Shown piece after piece: positions 10,348 through 21,112 of a stretch of 64,000 bases of DNA. The DNA lies in assembly GCA_020747065.1 (NCBI GenBank), contig JAGMVK010000001.1, positions 1,798,001 to 1,862,000 of the forward strand, in the 5' to 3' direction. The notes under the pieces are model-generated. The model searched no databases, had not been told where the DNA came from, and saw only the letters and a list, made by a program, of their open reading frames with translations. This stretch comes from Cadophora sp. MPI-SDFR-AT-0126. Its lineage: Eukaryota > Ascomycota > Leotiomycetes > Helotiales > Ploettnerulaceae. The translations under genes and the position numbers were made by a program. Each line of letters starts with the position of its first letter. The stretch's first letter is position 1.

Positions 10348-12086
10348 ATGGCAGACTCAGGTGAATCAAACAATCAATTCCTCTGCTAATATTACTGACG
10401 GAATCTACAGAGCAGACTCCGACTCCGGAGAACATGACCATGATGCAAGGCTTCGAATGGTACGTTCCTGACGACCATAAGCATTGGGTTCGGCTCCATG
10501 ACAACATCCCCCAGCTCAAGGCTGCCGGTATTGACAACATCTGGATTCCTCCCGGATGCAAAGCTTCTTCTCCCTCAGGAAACGGCTACGATATCTATGA
10601 TTTGTACGACTTGGGAGAATTCGACCAGAAGGGAGGAAAGGGCACAAAATGGGGCACAAAGGAAGAACTCGTGGCAATGGTAAAGAAAGCCAATGAGGTG
10701 GGCGTTGGAATCTACTGGGATGCAGGTAGGTGGCCCGTTTGAATCGAGGCATGCCGTTTACTAATTAATACCTCCAGTTCTGAACCACAAGGCCGCTGCA
10801 GACCACAAGGAGAAATGCGAAGCACAAGAAGTTGATTCCAACGACCGGAATAAGACCATCTCCGACCCCTACCAAATTGATGCCTGGTTGGGCTTCGACT
10901 TTCCTGGGCGAGGAGATAAGTACTCTAAGCAGAAGTATCACTGGTATCATTTCTCCGGAACAGACTACAATGCCGACAACAACAAGACTGCCATCTACAA
11001 GATTCTTGGAGACAAGAGCAAAGGCTGGGCTGACGGAGACGATGTTGATTCCGAGAAAGGCAATTATGACTACCTCATGTTTGCTGATCTCGATTACTCG
11101 CATCCGGAAGTCAGTGCAGATGTGATCAACTGGGGAGTCTGGTTGAGCAAGGAGATCACTCTGAGGGGCATCCGTTTTGATGCCGTGAAGCATTTCAGTG
11201 AGGACTTCCTCAGAGAATTTATCACCAAGATGGATGAGACGCATGGTACAGGATGGTTCTTTGTCGGCGAATTCTGGAAAGACAGCTTGTCGGATATGAG
11301 TGCCTATCTTCAGCGTATGGGCAAAAAGTTCAGTCTGTTCGATGCGCCGTTGGTTTATAATTTCAGTACTTTGAGTAAGACAGAAGGTGGAGATTTGAGA
11401 AAGGTGTTTGATGATACCCTTGTCCAGACCGAGCCGGTCAACGCTGTGGTATGTCCTCTTTTCCTGCCCTCATAATTCCGTTTGCTAAAGATGTAGACAT
11501 TGGTCATGAACCACGACACTCAACCCTACCAAGCCCTCGAAGCATCCATCGAACCATTTTTCAAACCTCTCGCCTACGCCCTCATCCTCCTCCGCGATAC
11601 CGGCTACCCTTGTGTCTTCTACGGCGATCTCTACGGAATCCAAGGCGAGCATCCCTTCCCACCATCTTGCGGTGGTGCCCTTCCATCTCTGACCCTCGCC
11701 CGCAAACTCTACGCCTACGGTAAACAAGCCGATTACTTCGACTACGCTACTTGTATCGGATGGGTCAGATACGGAACTTGGGATAGGAGATTCGGCTGTG
11801 CTACCGTGATGAGCAATGCTGGTCCGGGCGAGAAGAGAATGCACGTTGGTGAGATGCATACCGGTGAAAAATGGACCGATGTTCTTGGGTGGGGTCAGGG
11901 CGAGGTGGAGATTGATGGGGAGGGGTTCGGTGTTTTCACATGTCCCGGTGTAAGTCTCAGTGTTTGGGTTAACAAGGACGCTGAGGGCAGAGACCAGTTT
12001 GGGAAGTTGTAAGTTTTCTCCTCCGCCAAAGAATAGGAATCAGTACTGACCATATCAGTGATGATGATATCTACAAGAAGAAATGA
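10348..12086 (+). CDS. Intracellular alpha-amylase, GH13 family
   Basis: The gene encodes a 512-residue glycoside hydrolase of family 13 that would hydrolyse internal alpha-1,4-glucosidic bonds. Exons are 10348-10360, 10411-10725, 10778-11448, 11497-12008 and 12059-12086; the first exon has only 13 nt. All four GH13 regions are visible: DAVLNH (region I, Asp108), GIRFDAVKH with nucleophile Asp244, FFVGEFW with acid/base Glu274, and NHDTQP with Asp340. Within region IV the residue before NHD is Met rather than the more usual Asp; the catalytic Asp is kept. There is no signal peptide, which together with MMQGFEWY near the N-terminus points to subfamily GH13_5, the intracellular fungal amylases. 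Members of this group have been linked to cell-wall alpha-glucan synthesis or glycogen turnover; that role here is inference. Confidence 0.93.
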
Positions 12087-12617
12087 TGACTTTCACGGAT
12101 TTTCTCTGGACCTTATGATAATGAGTTTCATTACGAAAGATACCTTTGGCTTGGCAATGCACAGCGAGGTTGGATAATTAGGACTTCTTACGAATATGAG
12201 TACATAAACTCCCTTCCAGAATTAAAAACCTCGCAGGTTTTTGCCACTTTCTTCTCATGATTACAAGACGCTGCATACCTGGATGTCGCCGGTAAGTACT
12301 TATGTCACATGTCATGAACAGACCTGTGTACTTAGGTCCACTAGACCAGTGTCGACTTCTACATATGTTGAAGAATCGCTCAGGCCAGGGATTTATTAAT
12401 AAAAAGTTGTCCAATAATGTCTTACGAGACTTGATCTAGTGATACCAAATTGACTTAATGCTTCCATATACATTCATGGTGGGAGCCATGGCCACTTACA
12501 GACAGCTGCTTAAATTCGAAAATGTAAATACCTACCATCTTTGAGGACTTTAAACTCTTTCCCATACTAACAACCTCAAGCAGTTAATGGTGACGTCCAG
12601 TCCCGGGGGAAAAAACC
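12087..12617. other. Gap without a gene
   Basis: AT-rich sequence between the amylase 3' end and the decayed F-box-like gene. Nothing else is seen. Confidence 0.5.
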
Positions 12618-13693
12618 ATGGGCCTTCTTCCAATCCCCCGCGAGTTGCGTGACAAGATCCTCCGTTCGTGGCTCTTTCCACCATCGTCATATCAACCGAG
12701 TCTCCCACCAAAGCTGATGTCCGCAAACAACTCAAGGACATAACCTGTCATTGCTGGTTCGCAGGATCCGGGTTCTTCTACCAAAAATACACTCTTATGA
12801 AAGGCATCCCAACCCTCACCCTCAATCGCCACCTCCGTCACGAGACCCTCGGTGTCATGACCCTGATACAGCTCGCCAGCCTACGATCCTACAGACCCGA
12901 CGCGATGATCTTTGAGGATCGCGAATTATAGCCAACATGGTTCTACATCCCAACAACCACAACCCCCGAGGAAGAAGTCCGCGCCACATTCAGGACAATG
13001 GGTGCGGCAGAAGGCTATCATTGTGGCTACAGCGGCGGAGACGGCGGTCCTCCCCTCATATTCTGATCCTTCTTCAACCTGCTCGAGCGCTTCCTATAAG
13101 TCGGACCCGTTAGTCGACAGAAAAACCTCATGACAAACACATCAAGATCCGACATTTCATCCTGGATGTCGTGACTCCATATGTACCTGAAGAGATGTTC
13201 GCGCCTGGTGTGTATCAGAATAGACTGGCGACGTTGAGGAAGAAGAGTGGGATTAGGTAGACCCAAGGAAGCGAGGAGTGTATTAAGTTTTATTAAGGGG
13301 TATATTGGTGTGCTGAGCGGTTCTCTTGGGGAGGGGGATATTGTTTCGGTGCTGTATGAGAGGGTGGGAAACGTTACTTTGATGCTGGATGGAGTTATGG
13401 TTCATGAGTGGACTGCCACGGAATGGTAAGATAATGAAACTTCGAACTTTTTGGGACTTAATCTGAGCTTTCATTATACTTTGCTGAGATCGTGCTTGTG
13501 TGGTAGTACATTCGAAGAAAGTGCCGACGAAGCTGTGACGGGTCTATCACGACCACTTCCGAAAAGGCTTGAGCCTTTCTTCGAAGATTGGGAACTGAAG
13601 AGGCAGATCCAGCCATCTCTATTCGAGACTAAAAGCGAGGCAGCGACAACTCGGGAGGGAAAAGCAGCAGAACCAAAGGAGGCCGAACAGTAA
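12618..13693 (+). pseudogene. Decayed F-box-like gene
   Basis: The ATG at 12618 opens with LLPIPRELRDKILR, a motif typical of fungal F-box-like/2EXR-type proteins, but the frame ends at 12741 (TAA). Protein-like segments continue in other frames: LTLNRHLRHETLGVM (stop near 12929), TWFYIPTTTTPEEEVRATF to a TGA near 13063, KIRHFILDVVTPYVPEEMF to a TAG near 13258, and a last open part with GEGDIVSVLYERVGNVTLML. A good intron (GTAAGA at 13427 to GTAG near 13506) still joins the last part to a C-terminal segment ending at 13693. At least three frameshifts or stops are needed to connect the pieces, so the gene is very probably dead. A few lesions could be sequencing errors, but not all. Confidence 0.65.
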
Positions 13694-15691
13694 CATGTCT
13701 GCTAAGGTGTTGAACAGATCCAGATACCTGCATTGCGATCAAAGTAATGCGAAATTTTATACCGACGACGCGAAAGAACAAAGGGACATTGTAGTGACAT
13801 GAGACTTTAGGTTATGAAAGTGGCGAGGCTTAGTTGCGACATTGTTGTACAGTATCTTCGCTAGGGTAGGTTACAGGAAAGGAGGTGCTAGAGATGGGTT
13901 CACATACTAAACACACTCAATCCTTCTTGGTGCTTTCAAGACTTGCAGAAAGTGAACACGAGCAAATCTTGGGCATGGCATCCTTTTGGTTCGTGCAGAA
14001 AGCTGCCCAGTAAAGGCGATGGCAACTCACGTGTGGCCTAAGAAGGAGATATATTGGCTCGCTAGATGCTAAAGTTTGCAGCCACTCCACTTCATTGGGC
14101 TGAAATGCACGACTAAGCGAGGCGGTCCAAATTCGTCTGCGGTGAAGAAACCCGTTCGGTGAGTCGCTCGCCCTCCCCCTAATCCTCTAGAAGGGCACAC
14201 CGGCTAGAAAAGTACCGATCGCGAGATTCCAGTACTGGGTTCACCAATGCTGATGAATCGCGACCAACACCAACGACATGGAGCTATGTAAACACATAAT
14301 GCCATAACAGAACAACCCCATCAGCGCCTCAATTTCCGTAAGACTATATCGCAGTGATTAATTAGCACTGCGATTATTGATTGCACGCAATTAATTATTT
14401 TATTGGCTTTTGTGACGCAGGCATGAACTCACAGGATCAGTAGGTTGAGGTTGAGGTTGCGGGGAGCCAGAGCTCTCGGTTGCCGAAGCATCGTCAAATG
14501 CGAGGTGGAACATGATTTGGGTTTGGAACATTGCGACGACGAGGCGAAAACGCGACCGGAGAACTTCAAGAATTTTAAGCGAGATGAGGTATCTTTGGTA
14601 TTACAGAGGATTTTGTTTAAAGAGGACGAGAGAGCTGAGGGACAGTCGAGGGGAGGTGGGAATGCTCTTATACCCTGAGAGAGGGATCGCTGCTTCAAGT
14701 CTTCGAGAGAGCACAAAGGATTGTGGGAGTCGGGCGAGTGCTTGAAGCCATTCAGACGGATTTCTGGAGGTGATAAACCAATGGATTCAGTCGGTTTCTA
14801 TCGCTGTTATAGGGGTGTCGAGTCTGGACGGTCAGGTTCTGGTCAGAAGTTGTGATGGCTTCACGTTCGGAGTTACGTAACCCTTTGGGATACATTCCGG
14901 ACATTGGATGCACAGCCTTTCGCCGCCTACAATTCTGCAACGAAACTCATTATAATAGTTGAAACCTACAAAGTAGCAGACATGTTCCAATTTATGGGAT
15001 GTTTATCGTCTGGTTTGTGTGCGTGGCTTCCGTCACTATTGGCAGACGAGGGAGGTATCCAGGACGAGCCCAGTCTACGAGAGTGCGACAGTGCACGACG
15101 TTGCGCGCCTACACCTGCTTGATTATACTTTAGTGAGTGGTTCACACATTATGCATTCAACTGATATCTTGTGTTGATGCATGGAAATCTGCGAAGTGAA
15201 GTGCACTTCAAGCTCAATGTTTTGATAGAAGTGGGTCTCGCTTAAAGTCATGAGCGATTTGGGCCCAAGCTTCTATCGATGGCTTGTCTCCAGTGTGCAA
15301 ATAGGTTGAGTCTTTAGTTGCACAGAAAGGCGGAATCCTTTGAGACTATAATCCAAGCCTCACGTTACGAGAAAAAAGGAAATGGTAAGGTGCAGACCAT
15401 CTTTTGTGACATTGCCTATCGAATTCACACACTACACATCCCTAGCGTACCCCCAAGCCCAATTATTCGCTGACATATCCAAAGCTGCATTCACCCCGAG
15501 TAAGCAACATGAAACCACCAGACGATCTGGCCTTTGGATCTCCAAGTCGCGACACAATCTGCCAACATAGAGCGATGACTGCTTTCCCGCCGTGGCTCCT
15601 TCTCAGACGACCACACTTAACATCCCTAATTCTCTTTGTCCCACAATGGCAACAATATCGCAAGATTCTCTAATAATATGGCACAAAATAA
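13694..15691. other. 2 kb gap without a supported gene
   Basis: No gene is supported. Short ORFs near 14429-14745 on both strands lack domains and splice signals. The region contains a perfect 9-bp hairpin at 14348-14374 followed by AT-rich palindromic sequence. Confidence 0.5.
14348..14374. repeat. Perfect 9-bp inverted repeat
   Basis: ATCGCAGTG and its exact complement CACTGCGAT flank a nine-base AT-rich loop. It lies in non-coding DNA; its role is unknown. Confidence 0.7.
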
Positions 15692-17379
15692 TTATTCCGA
15701 TCTCTTTTCCACCTTCGGAATCATCCACCAAGTCGCTGCCATGCACACAAAAAGTCCAATACAAATCGGATGTAACACAAACGTCCCCATATGTTGCGCA
15801 ATCATTCCTGTCATAAATGGAGCAACAGCTCCCCCAGAAGTTCCAATTGACCCAATTATTGAAAGCGAAGAGATTTGCATCTCGCGAGGAATAAGTCGTT
15901 GGAAGATATGGATTGCAGCGGGAGACACGGGGCCGAGAAGGAAACCAGAAAATGCTACTGCGACGGAGCTTCCGATGATAGATGGGATGAACCAGATCAG
16001 GAGTTCGAGAATCAGAGCCTGGAATGATTGAGCGCAGTTCACGGACACGAAAACTGAAGGGGACTTACTCCAGCAGTCACAGCAAAAACAAATGGCCGCT
16101 CGCCTGTCTTATGGGCCAAGAATGATAGCGTGAAACGACCTGAATATGAGTCTGTCAATATCTGCGAATCTGATCTAAAAGAACAGCTGCTCACCAAGTG
16201 TAATCCCAGCCCAGAAACCAGAAGTTACATATCCGACTTTACTCGGATCTCCATGTCTGAACTGGACCAAGAAAGAGATGACCCATCCCGAGATTGCAAC
16301 CTCCGCACCTTGATAAGCGAAGATAAACAAAGCGCCCAAAATGGTGGGTTTATGAGACATTAAAACCCTGAACGACTTCAACTTTCTCTTCGTACTGGAT
16401 TGAGTCGTTGTCGCAGGTATTGCGTCTGCTGGAGAGGCCTTCGATTCGCGTTCATGGTTCCAGAATGACCACGGCCCGAACGCGAGATTGAAAATTGCGA
16501 TTCCCAGAAGGATGAAATAGTATCGCGACCAGACGTAGCCATTCGACACCAAAGCTGTTGCAATTATTGGACCAATCGTACCGCCAATTCCGTAAGCACC
16601 TTGATAGGCACCCAGAAGAGCTGTGTTGTTTGCCAGATTGGCGCAAAAGACTTGGCAGATGGCGAGGTTCATTGACATCCCTAGACCGAGGAAGAAGAAT
16701 CTACTTTCTTTCAGCTTGTGTAGAGTACCAGGGACGGGGAGATACTTGCGATGCACATATGACGGGAAAAGGTGGAGTAGTGACAAGACCAGTGTATCCG
16801 AGGATCAAAAAAATCTCGGATATTCCCAAGCACTTCGCCTGACCTATCCTCCTCAACAACGCGCTGAGGAAGAAGGCTGCAGCGACAAAGCCGATAGCGT
16901 TGCACACGAAAATGATGGAGACGGTTCCATAGTCGATGTCGTATTTCCTTTCAAGTCTTCAGTCAAACAGTCCCGTATCTAGAGCGTATTTCTTGCCTTT
17001 CGATACTTTCGATCAGAGCGCCGGGTGCAGAGTCATTCATCCCATTAGAGAGTGCCATGAAACATGAGGCGAGGACCCGGAATCTATTTTTGTACGGCTC
17101 CCACACGGTCTGGACCTTGTCTGAGCTCTGAAGGATGGCCTCTGCGAATTGATTGTCATCGTGACGTGGTGAATTATGCGATCGAGCAATATCGTGTGGT
17201 AGATCCGTCCTAACACCATCACCTGGAATTACATTCATCTCGATATCAGGATGCCTGAGGGGCAAGATATCTGGCACCTGGGAAACAGCTTCTGCTGAAG
17301 GCCGATCTCTTCCAGATGTGAGCGCGGACGTGCCATGTGACTCGATCGTGATCCAGCCAGATATGTCTGGTGATAGCAT
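15692..17379 (-). CDS. MFS transporter, BSC6-like
   Basis: The gene encodes a 494-residue major facilitator superfamily protein of the plasma or organelle membrane, resembling fungal relatives of yeast BSC6; the substrate is unknown. Exons are 17379-16997, 16947-16750, 16700-16195, 16139-16069 and 16018-15692. A hydrophilic N-terminal tail of about 100 residues precedes the first membrane helix (FRVLASCFMALSNGMNDSAPG). Later helices include IIFVCNAIGFVAAAFFL, LGAYQGAYGIGGTIGPIIA and AVAFSGFLLGPVSPAA. The first two introns use GC donors (AG|GCAAGA and TC|GCAAGT); no GT donor gives an open frame, and the spliced products match the expected helix spacing. The open frame upstream of 17379 to 17610 is not used as start because MLSPDISG is the first plausible Met before the conserved part. 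A P450 gene follows upstream on the same strand. Confidence 0.88.
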
Positions 17380-17917
17380 TGTGAAGGGGTTGTGTCGGAA
17401 CGAAAAATACAAACTGGTTGGGGGGAAGGGATTTCTTCTGTTTCCTGTTGGAAGCCTTGGTCGAGCTTTTCGGTATCCAGATCTCCGAAATGTGCCCCTT
17501 TGACAATTTTGCAGCCGGCACTTCAAGTAAATGAGGAGTCTCTTAAGCTGAAAATCCTGATCGCATGAAACTGAAAGATGACTGCTGGGTAGACTGCTGA
17601 GTAAACACACAAAGGTGGGGGGAAGATATGTGTCACGTGTCGAGCTCCAACGACCATACCTAGTTATGATCGCGAGAAATCATGTAAAGTCTTAGCTATC
17701 CCAGAAGAACTTCGTTGGGAGTTTCATTCTCTCAAAACTATCTTGTACATCCATCAAGTAAATATAATTGAGAATTCGGATCTATCAACAGCATTCCTCA
17801 CGCCCAGTCACCAGCAAATTATTTCAACTTAAGTATTTATCTCCCACTAACGCCTTTTTAGAGCTGTTGCCGCTGCTTCGCGAACAAGACTCAACTAAGA
17901 TTCTCCACATATCTAGC
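17380..17917. other. Gap between MFS and P450 genes
   Basis: This 540-base stretch carries the MFS promoter and the P450 3' end. No other gene is seen. Confidence 0.5.
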
Positions 17918-19641
17918 TTATACAGTAATCGCGACCTGCGTTCCCGTTGCCGAGTACAAGGAAACCATATATTTCTCCTGAAATGGCTCGGGGTCTCTTG
18001 TTTCCAGAGTCTTGCAGGTTTGCAACATCCTCACAACAGTGTACGCAGCTTCAGTAAATGCGAGATTTTCTAGAAGTTCTCGTGTCAGTCTCTCAACGAA
18101 TGAGGAGTTCTTCAGATTATCGGATATGGAAGTGACTTACGGCCAGGACACATTCTCGGACCCTTCCCAAAAGCAACGTGCTTCCCTTCTGACTTTGAAT
18201 ACTGTTCCCACCTCTCCGGCTTGAACTCCAATGCATCGTCTCCCCAAAGACCTGCATCTCGATGCATCGTCCAGAGAATCATTGCCACGACCTGGCCTTT
18301 AGCAACAAAGATTGGCGATTTGCGATCAGGTCCTCCTCCAGTAGGTAGCACAGTGTTACGAACAGCTACGCGATCGACCATAGGTAGGGTTGGGAGGATT
18401 CTTAAGGCTTGTAAAGGTGTTAGCAGGTTCGAGGGCATTGGGAGACGAAGACGTTGCTACGTTACGTACTCTCGTCAATCACCCATCTCAGATATACCAA
18501 ATTCTTCAGCTCCTCATATGTAGGGGGAGATCCATTCAGAGTGGCAATCTCCTTTCTCAGGATCTCCTGCTTGTCTGGATTCCTCGCAAGCAGGTAGAAT
18601 AAGAAGCTTATCAAGCTCGCTGTGGTATTTCTACCCCCCGACAAGGCACCAAGTATTTGATCGCGGATGAAGGAGATATCGTCTGTCTCCTTAGCGAGCT
18701 CTGGAATAAACTCGTATGACTTCTGCCCCCCTTCATCGTCCGCGGAGCCGTCTTTGACTGCCAAGGCTTTCTCGATATATTTCTCCGCATAGTCGCGAAC
18801 CGTCTTACATCCTTCAAAAAATGCTGGTCCGCGATAGAATTTGATCAGGGGACCCATAACGAAACGCTCGATAACACCTCTGTTAACGGCATCGTATGCG
18901 CGCTCGATCTCGATGTTCGCTTCACTTTTGAGAACATATGTGGATTCTCCGAAGAGCACATCAGTGGCGACGTCCATCGTCAAGCTGTGAAGCAATGGGT
19001 GGAGATCAACTGTCTGCCCATCGTCTGGAATCTTCTTTCGCATGTTTTGGAAGTGTTCTTCGAATAGGGACATGTTCGAGAGGCTCGCTTTGTTGAATGC
19101 AGGACGAAGGATTGCTCTCCCATGGGCCCAGACTTCTCCATTAGACGCCTGAACGGCTTTACCGATCGACGGTCGAAAAGCTTCGGTACGCGCCCATGAA
19201 AGTTCGAAATCGTCAGCCTTCGTCTTGAGAACGGCGTTGACATTTTCGGGATCGCAAGTCCAGATTCGAGTGGTGGCTGCGAAACGGAGCGAGAAGGTCC
19301 TGGTGCTAAGTTCTTGGAATAGCCGAGTTATGTTGACAAACATCTAGACGCAACATATTCGAGTCAGTCCAGGCTCTCTGTAAAATTTGGCTTCTCAGCG
19401 CACAATTGAGAGCGATTTGGCAATCCAGCATCTGACTCACCTCATTGTTCTTCATCCATTGAATTTGGTGGTAGCTGGCATCGAATCCATTAAGCCAAGG
19501 ATTCTGCTTGAGAGCAGGAGGCGCTTTACAGCCATGATTCGCCGCAAAAAAATTGCGACGTTGAACAGACAGAAATTTAGCGGTACAGAAATAAGCTGCC
19601 AGGAGGGCTAAAAGAGTGTAGATGGGCTGTGAAAATGGCAT
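17918..19641 (-). CDS. Cytochrome P450 monooxygenase
   Basis: The gene encodes a 497-residue microsomal P450. Exons are 19641-19441, 19343-18470, 18407-18141 and 18069-17918. The N-terminus has a membrane anchor (IYTLLALLAAYFCTA). The I-helix reads SGGRNTT, the ExxR motif is Glu358-Arg361 (ETLR), and the heme-binding loop is FGKGPRMCPGQ with ligand Cys445. The layout around the heme loop, CPGQNLAFTEAAYT, matches the CYP52-like clan of alkane/fatty-acid hydroxylases and related secondary-metabolism enzymes. The I-helix normally reads AGRDTT; here the acidic residue that helps proton delivery is Asn306. An asparagine there is unusual and may alter catalysis. The third intron could end at either of two AG sites; TTCTAG at 18070 gives the family-length loop. 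The intron ending at 18408 uses an AAG acceptor. Confidence 0.92.
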
Positions 19642-19934
19642 GTTGGAATTTTGCTCAACGTTGACTTAAATGAACAATTTCTGTTTTCCTTCCAGGTGAG
19701 ATAGTGTGTGTGCAATATAAGAATGTTGAGAGAGTGAAGCCAAACTACGTGCATACTTTCCTCAATAATGAAGACTTGTGGCTTACGAGACCACCTCTTA
19801 TGTAGAGTCTCGTTTCTCTGGGCAGTCGCGTGGGTTGCCTGCCATGGTACTTACCTTATTGACCTGATGTGTAATGGCCCATGCTAAGGAATGCGTCAGC
19901 TCCCCCTCAGTTAGTGTATATCCCCTCAACTGCC

Positions 19935-20256
19935 GTTACTATCCCCCCTGGCTTGAATGTTAAATGTGTAGAATACTGGACCTCGTGTGGGTAGTTTCTA
20001 GGGTCTATCCAATAATTCAGGGTATATTTGGACTCGACCAGGGGCTTAAGAGTCTCTTGAACTTTCTAAAGTTACTTTTGCCTTTATAATAAACCTAAAT
20101 CTGGCTCATGCTTTTAGGTCATCTAAGGTTATTAATCATGCCATCTAAGGTTATTAATCATGCCGTCTAAGGCTATTAATCATTTAAAACCCGAGGACTA
20201 GGTCTTCAGTCCATAAAATACATCACTAACATTCAAGCCAGGGGAGGGATAGTAAC
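19935..20256. mobile_element. 322-bp element with inverted terminal repeats (MITE-like)
   Basis: The left end (19935-19962) and the reverse complement of the right end (20227-20256) share GTTACTATCC and CCCTGGCTTGAATGTTA, differing only by a two-base indel. Weaker similarity continues inward to about 47 bases per arm, ending TGGAC on both sides. The inside is short and non-coding and contains three 22-bp tandem copies. AACTG just outside the left arm is matched inverted outside the right arm, so the true end may lie a few bases further out. No clear target-site duplication was found. A non-autonomous DNA element or a folded-back repeat relic both fit. Confidence 0.6.
20120..20185. repeat. Three 22-bp tandem repeats
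   Basis: The unit CATCTAAGGTTATTAATCAT plus GC occurs twice identically and a third time with differences that are mostly A/G or T/C transitions, as expected from RIP mutation. It lies inside the inverted-repeat element. Confidence 0.8.
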
Positions 20257-20339
20257 ACAGTTTTCTAGGGTGGAGCGCTGAAGCGAAGCGCTAAGATTGC
20301 CTATCCTACAGGGCACGTGCGTCCCCGGATTCTGCGATT

Positions 20340-20560
20340 TAGAGGATACAAAGGTATAACAAGTGATATTAGTTAAAATACTAAAGGAAAAGTTATAGTA
20401 TAGTAATATAAGGTTATAACTTATAAGAGAATAAATTATTTAGCGTTTTATTATAAAATGGTCTGAATTTAAGTAGAAAAATCGTTGCTTTTAATGTAGT
20501 GTATATATTTTAGCGTTCTTCGCTTAATTATAGGGCTTCGCTATAGGCTGCTACCCCCTG
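20340..20560. repeat. AT-rich RIP-like relic
   Basis: The stretch is dominated by TTATA, ATAAT and TTAAAA runs, far more AT-rich than neighbouring genes, with no open frame. This is the usual look of a transposon copy mutated by repeat-induced point mutation. The original element cannot be recognised. Confidence 0.5.
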
Positions 20561-21112
20561 TAAAAAGTGTGTTTCGTTCGATAGTTAAGAAGATAGATAG
20601 AAAGCTTTAGGCCGACAAATTGAAACCGTGGTGGCTCAAAATTTCCGGCCTATTCAACACTTACAGAGTCCTCTGTCCTTTATGGCGGTGATGAGATAAG
20701 GCTGTCGTTGTGACCCACGGGTTGCGATGAATCAAAGGACGACCCGAGATTGCTTACAGTCTAATGGAATGGGCTGTTAACTCAGAGATCATCACGGTAT
20801 CTATCAACCTAGAAAGTACAGTCCTCGAAGCATTCTCTTCATGAAAGATCTTACTATTTTTGATTATCAACGTCATCTTGTATCCTGTTAAGGTCGATCT
20901 GAACGATCTCTCGCGAATTTAAATAGTACAAAGGGACAAGTAGCTTGGAGGTTCCTCGTAGAGGATTTAGTACACGTAGGCTATTCGGCATTTAAAAGTT
21001 CTCTCAATAGGTTCATACTGACGTGTCGGCCGAGTCTGACCCAAGGAAATATGATGCTAAGCCAGGGCTTGACTTCGCAACATCACTGTATCTAGATCTC
21101 TGAAGTGCGCAT

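Larger units (their letters stand above)
19642..21112. other. Repeat-rich gap with RIP-like AT island
   Basis: This gap holds an inverted-repeat element (19935-20256) and a strongly AT-rich stretch (about 20340-20560) broken by small GCGAAGCGC-like islands. No protein-coding frame is supported. It looks like degraded transposon DNA. Confidence 0.6.

Noticed and set aside
17380..17610. Upstream extension of the MFS reading frame
   Set aside because: The extra 77 residues are low in family character; the Met at 17379 gives a normal N-terminal tail.
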